Origin: Strigamia acuminata
Lineage: Eukaryota; Arthropoda; Chilopoda; Geophilomorpha; Linotaeniidae
Direction: 5' to 3'
Assembly: GCA_949358305.1 (NCBI GenBank)
Contig: OX442317.1
Location: 5,274,186-5,338,185 of the forward strand
DNA: 64,000 nt
Under the pieces are notes generated by a model, which was not told where the DNA came from, ran no database searches, and saw only the letters and a list, made by a program, of their open reading frames with translations. Positions 1-14,048 of this stretch are shown here, piece by piece. The translations under genes and the position numbers were made by a program. Positions within the stretch are counted from its first letter, which is position 1; every line of letters starts with the position of its first letter.

Positions 1-1365
1 GACAGGTTAAAAAACAAAAGAAAACGACTTTAAAAATCGCTTTACACCAAATCAGCAAACAATTTGAAACGAACTTAACCCATTTAGTTCACCCGATACA
101 CAAAATGTGAAAATATTGACTTCACGCTTTGTTTCATTCCATAAACAAGACTAACTCATATATATATATGTAGTGAAACCGTGCACAGAGGCAAATAAAG
201 ATAAATGAATGAACGGATGCAGAATTGCAGTGCATTAAATCGCCATTAATGATTTTCTAATTAAACTCTTCAATAAATTGTGCTATTAAAAGTGACACAG
301 GCACATGTGTAACACATTAGGGTTATGTTAACATGGAAGGCATAATGCTAAGTGGCAAAAGATGGTTGGAACAATATGTTAGTGGAGGTTGAAGGCTTGA
401 AGTTTAAAAGCAATTTCCTGGCTGTATGGCCAGCAACACTCACCAAGATTGTAGCAAGGTAGCACAATATATCAATTTTCAAGTGGAGCTGAGGACAAAC
501 TAAAGCAATATTTACCTCATTGCATACTAAAATAGGAAATTCTTTGAATTTTCTTCCAAAGTTTGCAAAATAAAACTTCAGCATGATATAGACTCACCTG
601 AAAGAGTTGGTTGCAGCAGGAGACAAATAAAAGCACAATGCAATTGACCAACAAAGACTTTCTTGCTTAATCTCACCATACTACATCCTATTTCAGACTG
701 TTACCTCACATTTATCAACCAGAAATTACAATAAAAGCCAATAATAAAACATGTCCCTGCATCAGTCTGATAATCCATGGTATTTGCTTCAAATTGCCAG
801 ATAGAAGAGAGAAAGAGAGAGAGAGTAGGAGGGACCAGAGTGACTCTGTCACTTTGCTGTGTGCTGAGCTGCTTATAGATTTCAACCCAAATGAAACGAG
901 TTCACTTGTGTTGGGGTTGGAAAGAGATAGCAAACAATCGAAAAAAGCCTTCAGCATTGTTGATATAAAATGAAAATAAAAATGAATATAAATACACAAG
1001 TAAAATTACTCTTAAATAAATAAATAAATAAATAAATAGACTGTAAAGAAAACAAATAAAAAAAACAGCAAAATTCTACCTCTGAAGTACAAAATTGTTG
1101 AGATAATTTCTACACGTGTATCTCATTTTTATTAAATTTTATAGAATATTGATTTATTTGGTCAGTCTACCCCAATGGTGTTTTTCCTTTGTACTGGCCT
1201 CTTCTAGGTCTAGACCCGCCCGCATAGAAAATGAAATTTTAAAAAGTTGCAACAAAATTTTTTCCAAACGGCTTCGACGTTATTAAAAATTATAGTTATT
1301 TTAATTCCCATAAATTTCGTGGCCTGAGGTCTTGGTTGAAACACATAAAAGACATACCGGCATCC
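1..1365. other. AT-rich non-coding DNA, no gene seen
   Basis: No ORF here has coding-like composition; the longest frames are below 100 codons and rich in F, L, S, I and N, as expected from AT-rich noise. A short AAAT microsatellite lies at about 1015-1037. No RNA gene or element boundary was recognised. Confidence 0.6.
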
Positions 1366-1430
1366 AAATGCATTTCATATTTGACAAATAATAGTATTGG
1401 GAATGCACTTCTTAGCACATTTTACAAAAT
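1366..1430 (-). repeat. AT-rich dispersed repeat, fragment (family F)
   Basis: The segment around ATTTGACAAATAATA at 1380-1394 matches the reverse complement of about 46330-46385, including the flanking AATGCATT and GGGAATGCA. Related pieces occur at 3078-3110, 29935-30030, 46255-46430 and 48045-48125. It reads as a fragment of an old non-autonomous element; its termini are not visible. Confidence 0.5.
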
Positions 1431-1750
1431 GTATTATTCTACGATATTAAAAAAACCTGATTTATTTCTGCTGTTTGGGCACCATTTGTTCCATATCTTG
1501 CTTAAGGTCTTTCTCCTTCCTCACTTCATTACAAAGTGTGGTTATCATTGTTACTCTTCACTAACAGCAGATCTTTTATTGTATCTAATCTTTTAATCTT
1601 TTATTGTTTCATTACCTGGCCAACCGTTTCTAAGGAAAAAATATGAAAGCTGCATAAAGCCATCGTTGATTGTTAATTGTTATTGCTAACAGTCAATCTA
1701 TTCTTACATCATTTAACCCGAACAATTCCTTGTGGTGATGATACAAATGT

Positions 1751-2002
1751 ACCGTGTTTTATCAATTAAGAGCCCCGGCTCTTATTCAAAACTGCCATTT
1801 TTGTCAGCAATTACAATTTCGGTTTTTCGTTTGTTACATTTGTTTAATGTAACAAACGAAGTCTGAATGTCACGAAGCGTACGTTCATCGTTCCTGAGGT
1901 TAAATACGGAAACAATACCATACTTTTGCAAAAATACGGTATTCTTGGTGTCTCAGCCGCGGCTACTATTCGAGGGCGACTCTTAATCGGTAAAACACAT
2001 TG
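1751..2002. mobile_element. TIR element family A, copy 1 (~250 bp)
   Basis: The left end (ACCGTGTTTTATCAATTAAG) and the reverse complement of the right end (AATGTGTTTTACCGATTAAG) are imperfect terminal inverted repeats. The right half carries CAGCCGCGGCTACTATTCGA and GAGGGCGACTCTTAATCGG, shared nearly verbatim with 21430-21511 and, inverted, with 8617-8692. Inside lies a 15-bp perfect inverted repeat at 1826-1860. There is no coding capacity, so this is a non-autonomous DNA element; the superfamily was not assigned. Confidence 0.6.
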
Positions 2003-4234
2003 CAACATATCTCAATATATTTCTGAACCCGACATACAGAACATTTCTGATTTTTTGCATATCAAACAATGTCTGCCTTGCCCACACTCAGCAATCAATG
2101 TATGAGAAAAATCCAACAAAATCCAACATAAAAAAGAAAAAAAAAACATAAATGCAAATGGAAACCGAAAATGGGCGAAGAAAATGCAGAGCTAGGCATT
2201 AAGACGAATAAAAGTATTTTCATTTTCTCCAACTAATTCAATTAGAAACTCTACAGCCAGTTTCTAAGCCCCACGTGCATAGTTAGGAATTAGACTAAGG
2301 GAATCGCGAATTCAGTCCCAGGAAATTTCACATGCCATTTCACATTTCCTCTCCTTACTTCATTCCGCCGCACTTTTTTAAAAATTTAATTCGTCCCTTA
2401 AATTAAAACCCAATGACTAAAACTAAAAACACAGCTCTGACTCTGATCAAACTAATTAAACGAATAAAACCAAAATAAACGCATTTGTAATTAATTTTCT
2501 ACAAGTCAGCGTTGCAAAAGTATCCGAGGTATTCCAGGAATCAAGGACAAGTGCCAGCGCTCCTATGAGCTATTATATTTAAGATATCCCTACCGTAAGC
2601 AATATTTTTTATTGCGAATTTGGTCAAATCCAATTTAAGATGGCAGGAATTTATGAAGAATGCGGCCACATTCTTTCATTAAGAGAACTTCTGCCTCGTT
2701 TCAACCGAGCGCTGCGGGAAGATTCACGCCCTCAATTTGGTGCCCAGATGGCCAGAAACATGTCAAAACTTTCTTTTCTTATGATTCAAACTTGGGAGAA
2801 AATAATTTCTTTTAATTCGCACAAAAACATCGATCGCTCGTCCCCAAAAAAAATTTCAACAAAATCGACAACGATTTACAAACGTAATTTGCTTTCTTTA
2901 TACCCAACATACTGCGAAAGTAATTTAAAACCGACACGTTGGACAGCAACTTCTAAATCTAAACCAAATTGCGAGTGAAAGACTTCAATTAACATCAATT
3001 CTTGCCGTCCAAATAAGCTAAATGATGAGTTAATGCAGCAAAAACCACCCAAATGGTTCAAAAATGCACTGAAACTCACGAAAATGCATTTTGTAATACA
3101 TTTTTAAACCATATTGGCAATGCACAACACTTATCGGTCACTTACCCTGGCTATATTCCAACTCCTTTGTCTTCTCTGTCGCAGTGTATTCTGTTAAAAT
3201 AAAAATAAAAATAAATAAATAGAAATTCTGAGGAAAATATAAATTAATTTTCAGTTTAGATGAGAAACCATTTATCAATTATCCGTCCATCCAATGGTTC
3301 ACCGTATCGGACAGATGAGTGAAAGAATCATTTAGTTTAATGGGGGGAGCCCGAGTCGAGTTCACGCACGAATGAATTCAAACCGCAGCTTCTTTTCATT
3401 GTGTTTGCACATTCGCTTAACAGCGAGCATTTACACTCGAAAATCACAACACAAATCTCATGTTGCCACACTTCATTTACATTTCCCCTACAAAATGTAA
3501 ATTTACACCTGACAAACAACAAGAAAAACAACACAATTTTCAAACCATTCACCAATTTCCCCCCGAATTATGTCTAGTATTACTCAAAATCGTTTCCTCG
3601 TTTCGCTACAAGATGGCATCGAATACCCAACGAGCCATCTTTCGACGAATGTCGTTACGATCGATTAAAGTGAGAGAGAAGTGTGAGAAGAGAAGATATA
3701 ACGTCTCATATCTGCAGTATAATAAACGAACTCCAAAGCAGCATTAAAACAACGCAAAAACGAGCCAAACTGCCAAACACAAAGTGCAATCAATACCTCG
3801 GAATGGCAACAAAACAAACGCAATTGGATTGAATTGGAAATCCGACTTAACAGTCATGACCCCAAAGACGCGCTTGTCTGTCCAGGGTATTAGGGCTTGT
3901 AAGGAGCGCCCTGTGGGATGGTTTTTCCAAGGGCCCAATGTTGCATTTGCACGGGAAACAGGGAAAACCACACAAAACCCACTAAGAGGTTGGCGGATAC
4001 CACACGTTATGGGCGGCGAGGAATTGGAATCAGACAAGAATTGAATTACCCATCCGTGCACTGACCACGGCCCTGCGAATCCGTTCTTGCACTGGAATTC
4101 CATCCACAAATTTCATCTTTATAAAAACATATAGATTTCATTTCCTCAATGAGAAAATAGTTTTGCCGCCATCTGATGAGAAAATAAAAGAAACGCAAAC
4201 GGCAAATCCCCGCACGGACCAATAAGTAATGAAA

Positions 4235-4265
<31 letters not shown>

Positions 4266-5082
4266 CATTCGACGTTTTTGTCATTTCCTTCTCGTAATTA
4301 ATTCTTTTGACCTAAAAACCCATTTAAAACGAATTCAATTTAATCAGACACTGATTACCTTTCCTAACTGCCGGTAGATGGTGCCATAACATGGATGAGG
4401 GTCATTGAGTCAAATAAAAGGTCATTTCCAGCTGTCCATTTGATCCAGAAGCAATCAATTAACTTTGTCTAGCCTGTGACGATGCAACAATTTCTTCAGT
4501 AACCCTCAGTTTACCAATTGCCTTTGTGAGCAACAAATGGCGAAATATTCGTGATGCAAAGCAAAGCGAAGATAAGTGCTCAAGTAAGTATAGTATAAAA
4601 CAAATATCAAAAACAAGAGCGAGCTACTTCCTGTTGCAAGGAAGAATATACCCTGGGTAGAATTACTGGGTTGAACATTGCTCCAATAAGAACACTGGTC
4701 ACCAGAATCCTTCCAACCCCGGAAAACAGGAACTGGATACTCAAGACATATAGCTTTCTTTTAGAGAAAAACACAACACGTTCAGGATTAAGTCTTTTGT
4801 CTCAATCCGAATGGGGCCTGAGCTCCATGCAGGTGCAAGGGGTAACTTAATCACTAAATTCAGTAGAATTGTAGTATAACTCGTAAAATACCATAGCGAA
4901 TGCGTAGCATGTATGAAATATTAAATCAGGTTAATAAAATCTTCATTCGATTTTACCGCTAAATTATTAACAGCGTCATCTATTGGTGAAATTAGCCATT
5001 TATTCGATATGACATCATAATCCTAACAAGCCTTTTCCCAAAGACCCTCCAACACAAAATCGCTAAAGTCGACGCATGACAC
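2003..5082. other. Non-coding AT-rich DNA, no gene supported
   Basis: There is no convincing coding sequence. Frames such as 2640-2978 and 3460-3747 have noise-like composition. 3078-3110 contains AAATGCATTTTGTAATACAT, a piece of the family F repeat. An AAAT microsatellite lies at 4232-4264. Confidence 0.55.
4232..4264. repeat. (AAAT)n microsatellite
   Basis: About eight perfect tetranucleotide units of AAAT type run without interruption. It is the longest such run in the left part of the window. Confidence 0.9.
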
Positions 5083-5506
5083 TATACTCTTGTTCGACTC
5101 AAAAGGGTGGCCTTCTGCCATTGGCCGAGCCGTATCACTGGTGTAGTGATCCAAAAATATAGACCCAAACACCAGAAATGCATTACAATGTACAGACATT
5201 GTAATTGATTGCCTAGGTAACAGCCAAAATTCCAAAATATTGTGCTTTCCAGACAAAGCAACCAATAAACAGAACTAACATGAGTTTTACATTTAGATGT
5301 GCATAAAACTTTATTTCCTAACTGGAAATAACATTTTATAATAAAATACATTTAAAATTACCGGTATATCAATTTAAATGGTCAATCAAAAAAATAAATA
5401 AAAATAAAAACTGCTTTTCCTAGTGGTAGTAATACAGACTGGAGTTAGGAGTAATGCGGCTCGGCCAATGGGAGAAGGCCACCCTTTTGAGTCGAACAAG
5501 AGTATA
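5083..5506. mobile_element. TIR element family B, copy 1 (424 bp)
   Basis: The terminal inverted repeats are about 50 bp. The left end starts TATACTCTTGTTCGACTC and continues through CCATTGGCCGAGCCG; the reverse complement of the right end matches with a single difference (CTGCCATTGG versus CTCCCATTGG). The interior is AT-rich and non-coding. The motif ATCACTGGTGTAGTG next to the left TIR is shared with the copies at 15392 and 29248. It is a MITE-like non-autonomous element; the target duplication is not clear. Confidence 0.75.
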
Positions 5507-8500
5507 CATAGGAGGAACTACTTATATCGCAAGAATTTCAGATTGGAATCATTTGCTTGCAACCACTTTCCAAATGGAAGGACAAGTCCCATTCCCAAAC
5601 GTGCGGCTCTCCGCTCTCCAACTTCCTTTCCACTTGCACACTCTTTGTTTTCCCATCAAATTTCCTGGCGCTTTTCTTTTGTGCGCAATACGAGTTGGAA
5701 ACTTTAATCTAAATCGACTTTTAATTAAAAGCATAAAAATTCAGCTTCACACTCCGATTCATTCTCTACTTTCACTTTCGCTTTCGCCTTCACCTCGTTC
5801 AATTTGGTAGCTTTGTTCTCGCCCAACTCTTCTATACCTCCGTTAATGACCAATTTCATCAGATAGTTTCCCTTCCCTTTTCAATTCCGCCAACGGTCAT
5901 AATTTACTCCCACAACTTATGCGCTTCAACTTAAGCTTAACACCGACAATTCCTTATCACTCAATCCACTTTGGCACATTTTACAAGCACAACTAGCAGC
6001 CGAGTTCGCAGACCCTCCCCATTAACGATTTAAAATTTACAACAAATTGCCTTCCCTTTAGCCTTGATTGGAAAAAAAAGAAAGAAAATATAAAAAAAAT
6101 TCTTCCAATCTCTTCTCATCTTAGAAGTCCAAAACTTGATTTAAAAACTTAGCTCAAGATTGTTTTTAAAGTCGACGTCCAATCGAGAAATTAAAGCCAC
6201 AACGATTTTATTATCAATAAATAATAAATCATTTTTATTTCTTTCTTTTTCCACGATTAACTGCATTTTAATTGTGCGTGTCCAATGTTCGTTCCACACC
6301 ACCACGCCTATTCATTAAGTTTACAACAATTTCCAATGTTGAATTACATTCCTATTGAATTCCTAATGCAATTTCAGTTGTTCCAGAAACTGATTTGTCC
6401 AAACCTTTGTTTGTATTCTCTAAACTCACTAAATTTCCCCTCCTTTTACTTTTTTTAAACTGACCACGACGAGTCAATCCAATACATTCGATCAAATAAT
6501 CGAAAAACACTCGTGTATCGAACAAATGGTGTGCAAACGACGCTTCCTTCCTGCCTGCCATCAGCTGTTATCACAACCTATTGCAAAAATTCACATTTGC
6601 ATGAATATTTATCATCAACACGTCGTGATAAACATCTGTTTGTGCCACAATGCCGATACAATTCCGAGCCGAACGGCTGCTCTCATTCCACTTATTCCAA
6701 CGCAATTTACTCCACTCTTTAAGCCCTATTGATCAAAGAAATATTTATATTTCTTCTCAAATGATTTAAGATGGAAAGAACCATCTTCAGACGTCGAGTG
6801 CAGAAAGAAAGAAAAAAATCCAAATGACAACACGGGCATTTCACTTGGCACTGATTCCAGTCAAAGAGAGCAAAAACTTTCCTCCCGTTTCAATGACTCA
6901 TTCAAACGACAACATTCTGCTAAATGAGGTAAAGCATTTTGCAAATTTCGACAAACTTTATTCTTTTTTTGCTACCAAACTCCGAAAAACTCGATTCACG
7001 TCGAGAGGGATAACACGATAAATACAATACGCGTTTATTGACGCCATGAGGGCATTCATACATCACAATTATGAGTTGCTATTGTTGATGAACACAACAC
7101 TTTCTATTATCCAATAATAATATACGATTTGTTTTTAAATAACAATATTACAATATGCGATGTTTGTTTTTCTCCAAAGGCCTTTCAAGCGTGATAATTA
7201 GACACGTTATTGTCTTCCGTTTTAACTGCATCGAGAAACACCGAAAACCATATAAACAGAAACGTTGAATGCACCTGCTGAAACACCCGCCTCACAATTA
7301 TTTCCACATTAAGTTGAATGTATTTCAGTCACACTCCAACTGACTAAGCCATTAAAACAAAAGGAATTTCGAAACGAGGGAAAAAGAGATTATTTATATA
7401 TATAAAAGTGGTTAGTGCTCGTAAAATTTTTATATTTCTACTCAAAAGCAATAAAAATAGAAAAAACTGCCACAGCAAATTATTTTTATTTCACTAGGTA
7501 ATGCAACTTGAGAAAAACCAACAAAATTATTTTTAAATTCAATTCCTCCAACAGAAGTTACTCGATGCAAATTTTAAAACTAGAAAGTCAAAAATTAAAG
7601 ATCAGAAAAATATAAATTGCCTTCAAATTGCAGATAGGACTAAAATCTGCAAGCAATCAATAAAGCATGAGCCGACGTGATGCAATATGATTTAATTCAT
7701 TAACACCGCACGATATGCAATTCTTTGCACACGATTGCATCTAAAATGGCATCCACGAGGAATGACACGAGCCAAATTTATTAAAGCCCCACAACAAAGA
7801 GGCAGATAATAAAGATAAACATCAAAATGCTATTAAAAATCATCTAATGTAAACGTACATTGTGTAAACACTCCTTGCTCAACTACCAAACGGGTCAAGT
7901 GATGCCAATCACTCGCCCAAATCACTTGGCGTTCTTCCAAACAACAAAACAAACTTTGAAAAATCACAATTCACCGATTATATAAATATAAATATAAATA
8001 TATATAAATTTCGAATTCTGACAAATGCAATTTCTCCTGCTGCGAGCGCATTAAGTTATGCGAGCAAACAAAAGTGCAGGAACCGGGGGTAATCTTATTT
8101 TATCTGCCGGATTTGCAATATGGTGCAAGTGCAAGCAATCCCTTTCCTTAGGTCTGTCTGACTCTGTGTGCACTTGCAAGGGCACGAACGAACATTTGTT
8201 TTCACGCAGCCGACCCAGTCTGAAAAATCACGCAAACAAAAAAATAATTTCTCAACGTACAATTCCAGTCACCATTCTCGCTTGAACTCAGCCACCCAGT
8301 CGGAGTTTATATTCAACGTGGAGGAGAAATGTCATTATTCGTATGACAACAAAATCAAGTTAAAGACGATACGAGAAGATTGGAAGGAGGAGACAAAAAA
8401 TACGAATGCGTTTAGCAAGGGAGAAGAATCCTCTAATGAAATTCCACGAATACCCATAAATTCTTAATCATTAAACGGAAAACATTGAAATCTAATTCAG

Positions 8501-8616
8501 TCAAATTTTCCTCCGTCTCTTGTCATAAATTTTAATAACAAATATATATATTGATGCTTTTTGTAAGATCAAACTTTCTCGTCTCTAAATCGCTTGAGCG
8601 TACCAAAGTATTAGAA
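5507..8616. other. Non-coding AT-rich DNA, no gene supported
   Basis: Frames up to about 118 codons exist (5454-5810), but that one begins inside the family B terminal repeat and lacks any recognisable domain. 6513-6732 is open in two frames, as expected by chance. No RNA gene was recognised. Confidence 0.55.
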
Positions 8617-8692
8617 TACCGTATTTTCTCGATTAAGAGTCGCCCTCGTTTTGTAGCCGCCCTCGAATAGTAGCCGCGGCTTAAAATACATC
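8617..8692. mobile_element. TIR element family A, end fragment
   Basis: TACCGTATTTTCTCGATTAA followed by GAGTCGCCCTCG and CGAATAGTAGCCGCGGC corresponds to the inverted right end of family A at 21430-21511 and 1925-2002. The internal stretch CCGCCCTCG is duplicated here. Only this end is visible, so the copy is truncated or its other end has diverged. Confidence 0.6.
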
Positions 8693-8827
8693 ATTCACGG
8701 GAAAACTAAAATTGGTAAAAATACAAACTAAAATACAATTTTACTAAACGATGATTACATTCGAGAACGACAACTCGTGGTAATTCTTTATTGAAACATT
8801 CGTCAATGATGATAGTTATTTAGATAG

Positions 8828-8920
8828 AAAATTTTAATGAAAAAAGTGAAATTTCAATGGAAAAAATTAAAATTTCACTGAGAAAAATAAAATTTTAATG
8901 AAAAAAGTGAAATTTCAATA
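8828..8920. repeat. ~20-bp minisatellite (AATTTYAATG type)
   Basis: About five degenerate units alternate between AAATTTTAATGAAAAAAGTG and AAATTTCAATGGAAAAAATT. The whole pattern of three units repeats again about 60 bp later. It is non-coding. Confidence 0.6.
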
Positions 8921-11900
8921 AAAAAAAATTTTTTTTTGCGATGTTAAAAAAACAAACAAAAACACTAATACGTACATAAACACTTTTTGAATGCGGCTTA
9001 CTGCAGCTAAATTTATGTGCCGCCTTAAGAGATAGGAAAAAGTGATGACAAATAATATTTATAGATAAATTTGTAGTCAATGGTTTGGTCAGTTGCCAAC
9101 TTTGTCTCATCCTCTGCTGAATCATTAATTTTCAGATTCATTAAACAGACAATCCATGGGGGAAATAGCGAGAAGATTGGTTTATAAAATGAAATTTGTA
9201 GCTTCAAATTCTGGCATTTAATAACAAACCATGGCAATATCATGCAGACAAGATGCAATTTATACTTTATATTTCCTGCAAACTGCATAGCCACAAAATT
9301 GAATTACCAAAACTTTCCATCAAAACCAATCTTTACTAAAAACTTAAAACAAAAAAAAAAAAAAAAAAAAATCCATCAGTACTATATAAATTTTTTATTA
9401 TAAAAAAAAAAACCTCAACCACACTTAACCTGATTTCTTCAAGTTTCATCATTTATTGTATTGTTTCTTCCTTATAATCCACTCCTGCTGTCGCCATTTT
9501 GATATGTTGACTGCTGCCAGCGAGAAATGTCGACATCTTGTCAAACTTGTATGAAACTTTAATGTCGTAGAAGATGCTGTAGAAAAGCACTTTGGAAATT
9601 GTGAAAATTCGACACTTTAAGAAACTAACATGTTACACAACATAACACAAAAATCCAATCTATTACTGCAAAAAACAACCCAAAAAGCAACATTTCAACT
9701 TTTTATCAACAAAATCTCCTTCCAAATCATTTTCCCACAAAACAAAACAAAAAAAAAATCGAAGACATTCTTGATATACCTCTTCCTTACCATGTCCAGC
9801 TCTCCTGACATTTCACAGTGCAAGAAATGCTCCCTAGCGGAACATTAGCGCACTTCTCCAGATTAATAGATGGCACTCTGGCAGTGCAAAAAAAGTGTAA
9901 AAAAAATGTCTCCATCCCAGTCTCAGGCTAGGAAATGACATCCGAATTTATGGCTACCATAAGCTTGTAGTTGCAACGTTTTGCCCGCATTACAACAACT
10001 TGGTCGTCAATTAATTAAATCGCAACAAACAAAACCTCAATTAAAAGCGATCGATAAATCGCCGGAGCGAATAATTCCATTATTGATGCAACGTCGTATT
10101 AAAACCAACTTTATTGTCCCAGAAAATAAGCTGACCAAACATATGTGTAAGGGTTTGAATTCTCCGTTTTGGTTTTGTGTAAATTGGCGCAAGTCCAAAG
10201 TCGGAGGGAAAAAGAACAAATATTTGTCAACTGCGACTTGCAATAAGAAAAAATTTCTCTCTCTCTCTCACACAGCTGACAAAGAAATTCAGCTCCGATA
10301 AGGAAGATAACTTGCAGCTAAACCTCGGATTCATGTATTGCTCGATATATAAATAAATAATAAATAAATAAATTTAAATCTGTCAGTGCAAACTAAACAA
10401 ATTTGCTCCATTACGTGACATCGAGAGCCACGCACCGATTTTAAATAATTCACTTTAATTTCAATTTATATTCAAAAAAAAAAAAACTAAAATCATATTT
10501 TGTTTTCATCAACAACCAATTAGCATAGCCAGGTGACACAGACACGCAAATTGTAGTCCCACAGGAACAAAACAAGCAATTAAATCGAACAAGCAAAACA
10601 ATTACCCACCATTACACCACAATGAATGATTCTCCAAGTGTTGACATATAATTACAAATTTATTTCACGTGTTTCAACTTAACTCATCTTTAAGTGGAAA
10701 TTTGAAAATAAATATTTCAAATCAAACTTCTATTGTGACACAAATAAATCCACTCAATTCACCCTTTGTTTAATTAATTCCTTTGTCCTAAGTTGCATTA
10801 TTCAACATTAATCGATATTAAAGACTGAAAACTGCTGGGCCAAAGGAAATATTGATCAATCCAGTAATGGCGATCCATTTTGTGCCCAAAATATGGCCAC
10901 ATCTGACAACTAAAAATAAATAAATAAGAAATTCACAGCCCATATTCACATTTCATAAATTAATTCATTGCTAGTTTACAATCCTAGAGGGATCCAACAC
11001 ATCATTTTGCTTAATTAAATAAAGTCGACATCTTGATCATAAAATAATGTCGCGAGGAACCTATTTGGCAAACACAGCAAAGCCCACAAACCGCCAAGAG
11101 ATATGCAAATATTTTAAGTCCAATAAACTTTTCTTTTTCTTTTTTCCCTTCCAACTCAATTTGGATTCAAAGCCCAACTTTTTCCTCACACAAAAAACAA
11201 AAAAAAAACAAATTACTTGCAGCTAACATTGTAAAACAAATAACAGATTTAATTATTGTTTTTCATCCGAAAAATACAAAAAAAAGAGATAAATAAATAA
11301 AAAAATTTAATCAAGCTTTCTAGTTGGAATGCACTAAGTAAATTTTTTTTATCTTTTATTTATTATTTTCGTTTTGCAATATCAATAATTTCCAAACTTG
11401 AATATTAATTTGATGGGGAAAGAATTCAAAAAAAACTTCATTTAGAAAATTGATGTTTACAATCGGAGTTTCTTCAACTTTGCAAATATGACAGATATCA
11501 TGTGCAAATACCATTTTTAAACTCCAATTTCAATTTCATTTCAAACCTTCCAGCACCAGATTGAGTTTTTCCTTCACAAGAAATCGACGTTAAACTCCAA
11601 ATTTCAGTGAGGAAAAATTGAAAAACATGAAAAAAAAATATCAAAACATTTCATTTTTCTAACATTGATTATTGACTATCAACTCGAAAAGCAAATTGAA
11701 AGTGCTTTTATATTTCTCACAAACATCCAATCATCGTCCAGCTCTCGTAGCTCGCTTTCGTAGAAATCCAAGAACAAAAACAAATCTTTTGATCTCTGGT
11801 GAACTCAATTGTCAAAATGTAAACACACTTTCATCAAAGGATTCGCCCAAAAAAAGCATTCAATTTTTCAAAAATTGGAATTTTGCTTTTGGTTTTGCCA

Positions 11901-14048
11901 TTTTTGCTTGTTTTTAAATAAAACTTCAAAGAAAAAGTCTTTGAAATTACTTAAAGTTTCTATTTAAAATATAAATTTCTTTGTTAGCAAAATTTTTAAA
12001 ACTTAGAAATGAATTGTGTCACCTGTCAATCATTTTTTTGTCAAAAACACTAAAAAAAACCCAAAAAAAAAAAAATTAGTAAAGAAAAGTGAGTACAATT
12101 TTCCAGGCAAACTTATTCAATTAAGCCGCTAACCCCAAGTTCTTTTTACTTTTCTTTCCTTCCATTCTTTTTTGTTCGTAGGGCAGCTGTTTTTAATCTA
12201 AAATTCATCTCAATTTCAAAACTTTTCAAAATTCCCTTACACCGCTTGATTGACATACACGAAATATAAATCAATACCTAAGAATCTCATTTCTTACAAA
12301 CTTCTAACTAAATATTTACCGCTTAAACAAAAACCGCCATATTTCAAAACACTTTAATCTACAAATAAAAAAAAAAAAAAAAAAAAATCCAATTTAAACT
12401 TTAATTTTAAGCGCACATGTGCAGATTCTTAAACTCTTTTCAATTCCCCTTGCGGCCGACTTTAACTTTAAATTTATTTTTAAATAAAATAGAAATGAAC
12501 TCGAAATAACATCTGACCAAATCTATTTTTATCCCGAAGTAATTACAGAAACATAAAACTATAATGTCATCAAAATGATGACCACACAGGAACCGGCTCT
12601 AATGACCTTTCAATATTAAAACAGCGGCGCTCATCGCCCAAAGAAGAAAAAAAAAATATATGTATATATATAAAAAAAATATAAAAATCGAACGAAACTC
12701 GCGTAAATACTTCCCTACAAATCGGTGTTAATATTCTAAAATTGTAGTTATTAGACGAGTTAACTTCCTGAGTCCTGATGGTGCATAATGTTATAAAAAT
12801 TGATTGAAAAATCAATAGTAATGATAAAAAAAATAAATAAAAATAATCCGGAGTGTGAGAAAACTATAATGGTACTTGCAACACTCAAATTTGTTCTGGT
12901 TCAGCTATTAATTAAGTGTCGCATTAAGAAATTAATTTGATCACAGTCAACTGGAGCGTGGCCTTCCACTTTTTAATTATGATTCCATTTTAATATCCCG
13001 CACAAATGGAATGTATGTTTGATGACGATAACATTTCTCATTTTCAAATTTAAATTTTAAAAAAAAAATAATAAAAAAATAATAAATAAAATAATAAAAA
13101 AAAAAAAAAAATATTTTAGAAAAATATTTAAATAATAAAAAATAACAATATGTTCTATTTCCAAACAGCTGAACAAATTGGCAGCTAAAATTCCCGAGAA
13201 CAAGATTTTAGAGAAGATCAAAGAAAACGAGTAACACAATACCGACCATCAGCCAAGCACAACAAAAATGACAAGACATTCAATATTTCAGACTGTAAAA
13301 CGAAACAAACATGAATTCCTTGAATGAATAAAAAAATATCCAACGAAAAAATCGATATTAATTACACGTTTGTTATATATAAAAAAAATAAATAAAAAGT
13401 GCAAATTCTAAATTTAATAAACTTCCATCAAAAAATTGAAATGTTTATCGTTTTGAATTTAATTCTCAACATCAAATAAGCCGAATAAGCTTACAATCAG
13501 CAGAATGAAGAAAGATATGATAGGAAAAATTCCAAAATTTAATTTCGCAAATCTCACCTGACAAATGGATTTAATCTTCATTTCCGCATAACAGTTTCAA
13601 TTCCAACGCTCGAAAAAAAAATATTTTACGAGACAAGTTATTGGAAAAGTTCCCACTTGGCACTTCGCAACTTGCTTCCCAAAACAAAAAAAAAAACAAA
13701 AAAAAAAAAATTCCCTCTTTCCATACAGTTTTCAATAATTTCAAAACTTTCTTTCGCCAAGAAAAAGAATTTATTTCAACCCATTCAGCCGTTGCAACCC
13801 TTAATTCGTACGAAAAAGTAAGATTTATGTTGCACTGTGCAATCAGTTTAACCTTGTTCTTTCTCGGTAATTAATCATAACATCCCCTAATAACAACTCC
13901 CTGCAAGAAACAAAAAAATCAATATCGCAAAAGTTCCTTTTTCTCTATCAGTTATATTAATAACACACGTTGAATCGAGTCGCACCATTTGAAAAATCGC
14001 CACAATTATGAATGAAATGAGGTTTCGAACTTTACTAACTGTAATTAA
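8921..14048. other. Non-coding AT-rich DNA with A-runs, no gene supported
   Basis: This region is very AT-rich, with poly(A) runs at 9351-9371 and 12367-12387. No frame shows a domain or coding-like composition. The A-runs have no LINE or SINE body in front of them that could be recognised. Confidence 0.55.

Noticed and set aside
3613-3680. ATG frame followed by a GTGAGAG donor-like site as a first exon
   Set aside because: No acceptor, continuing exon or recognisable protein; donor-like strings are common by chance.
5454-5810. 118-codon plus-strand frame
   Set aside because: It starts inside a MITE terminal repeat and continues into noise-like composition without a domain.
9351-9371. Long A-runs (also 12367, 40353, 56356, 63519) as LINE or SINE tails
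   Set aside because: No retroposon body, promoter box or target duplication could be recognised next to them.
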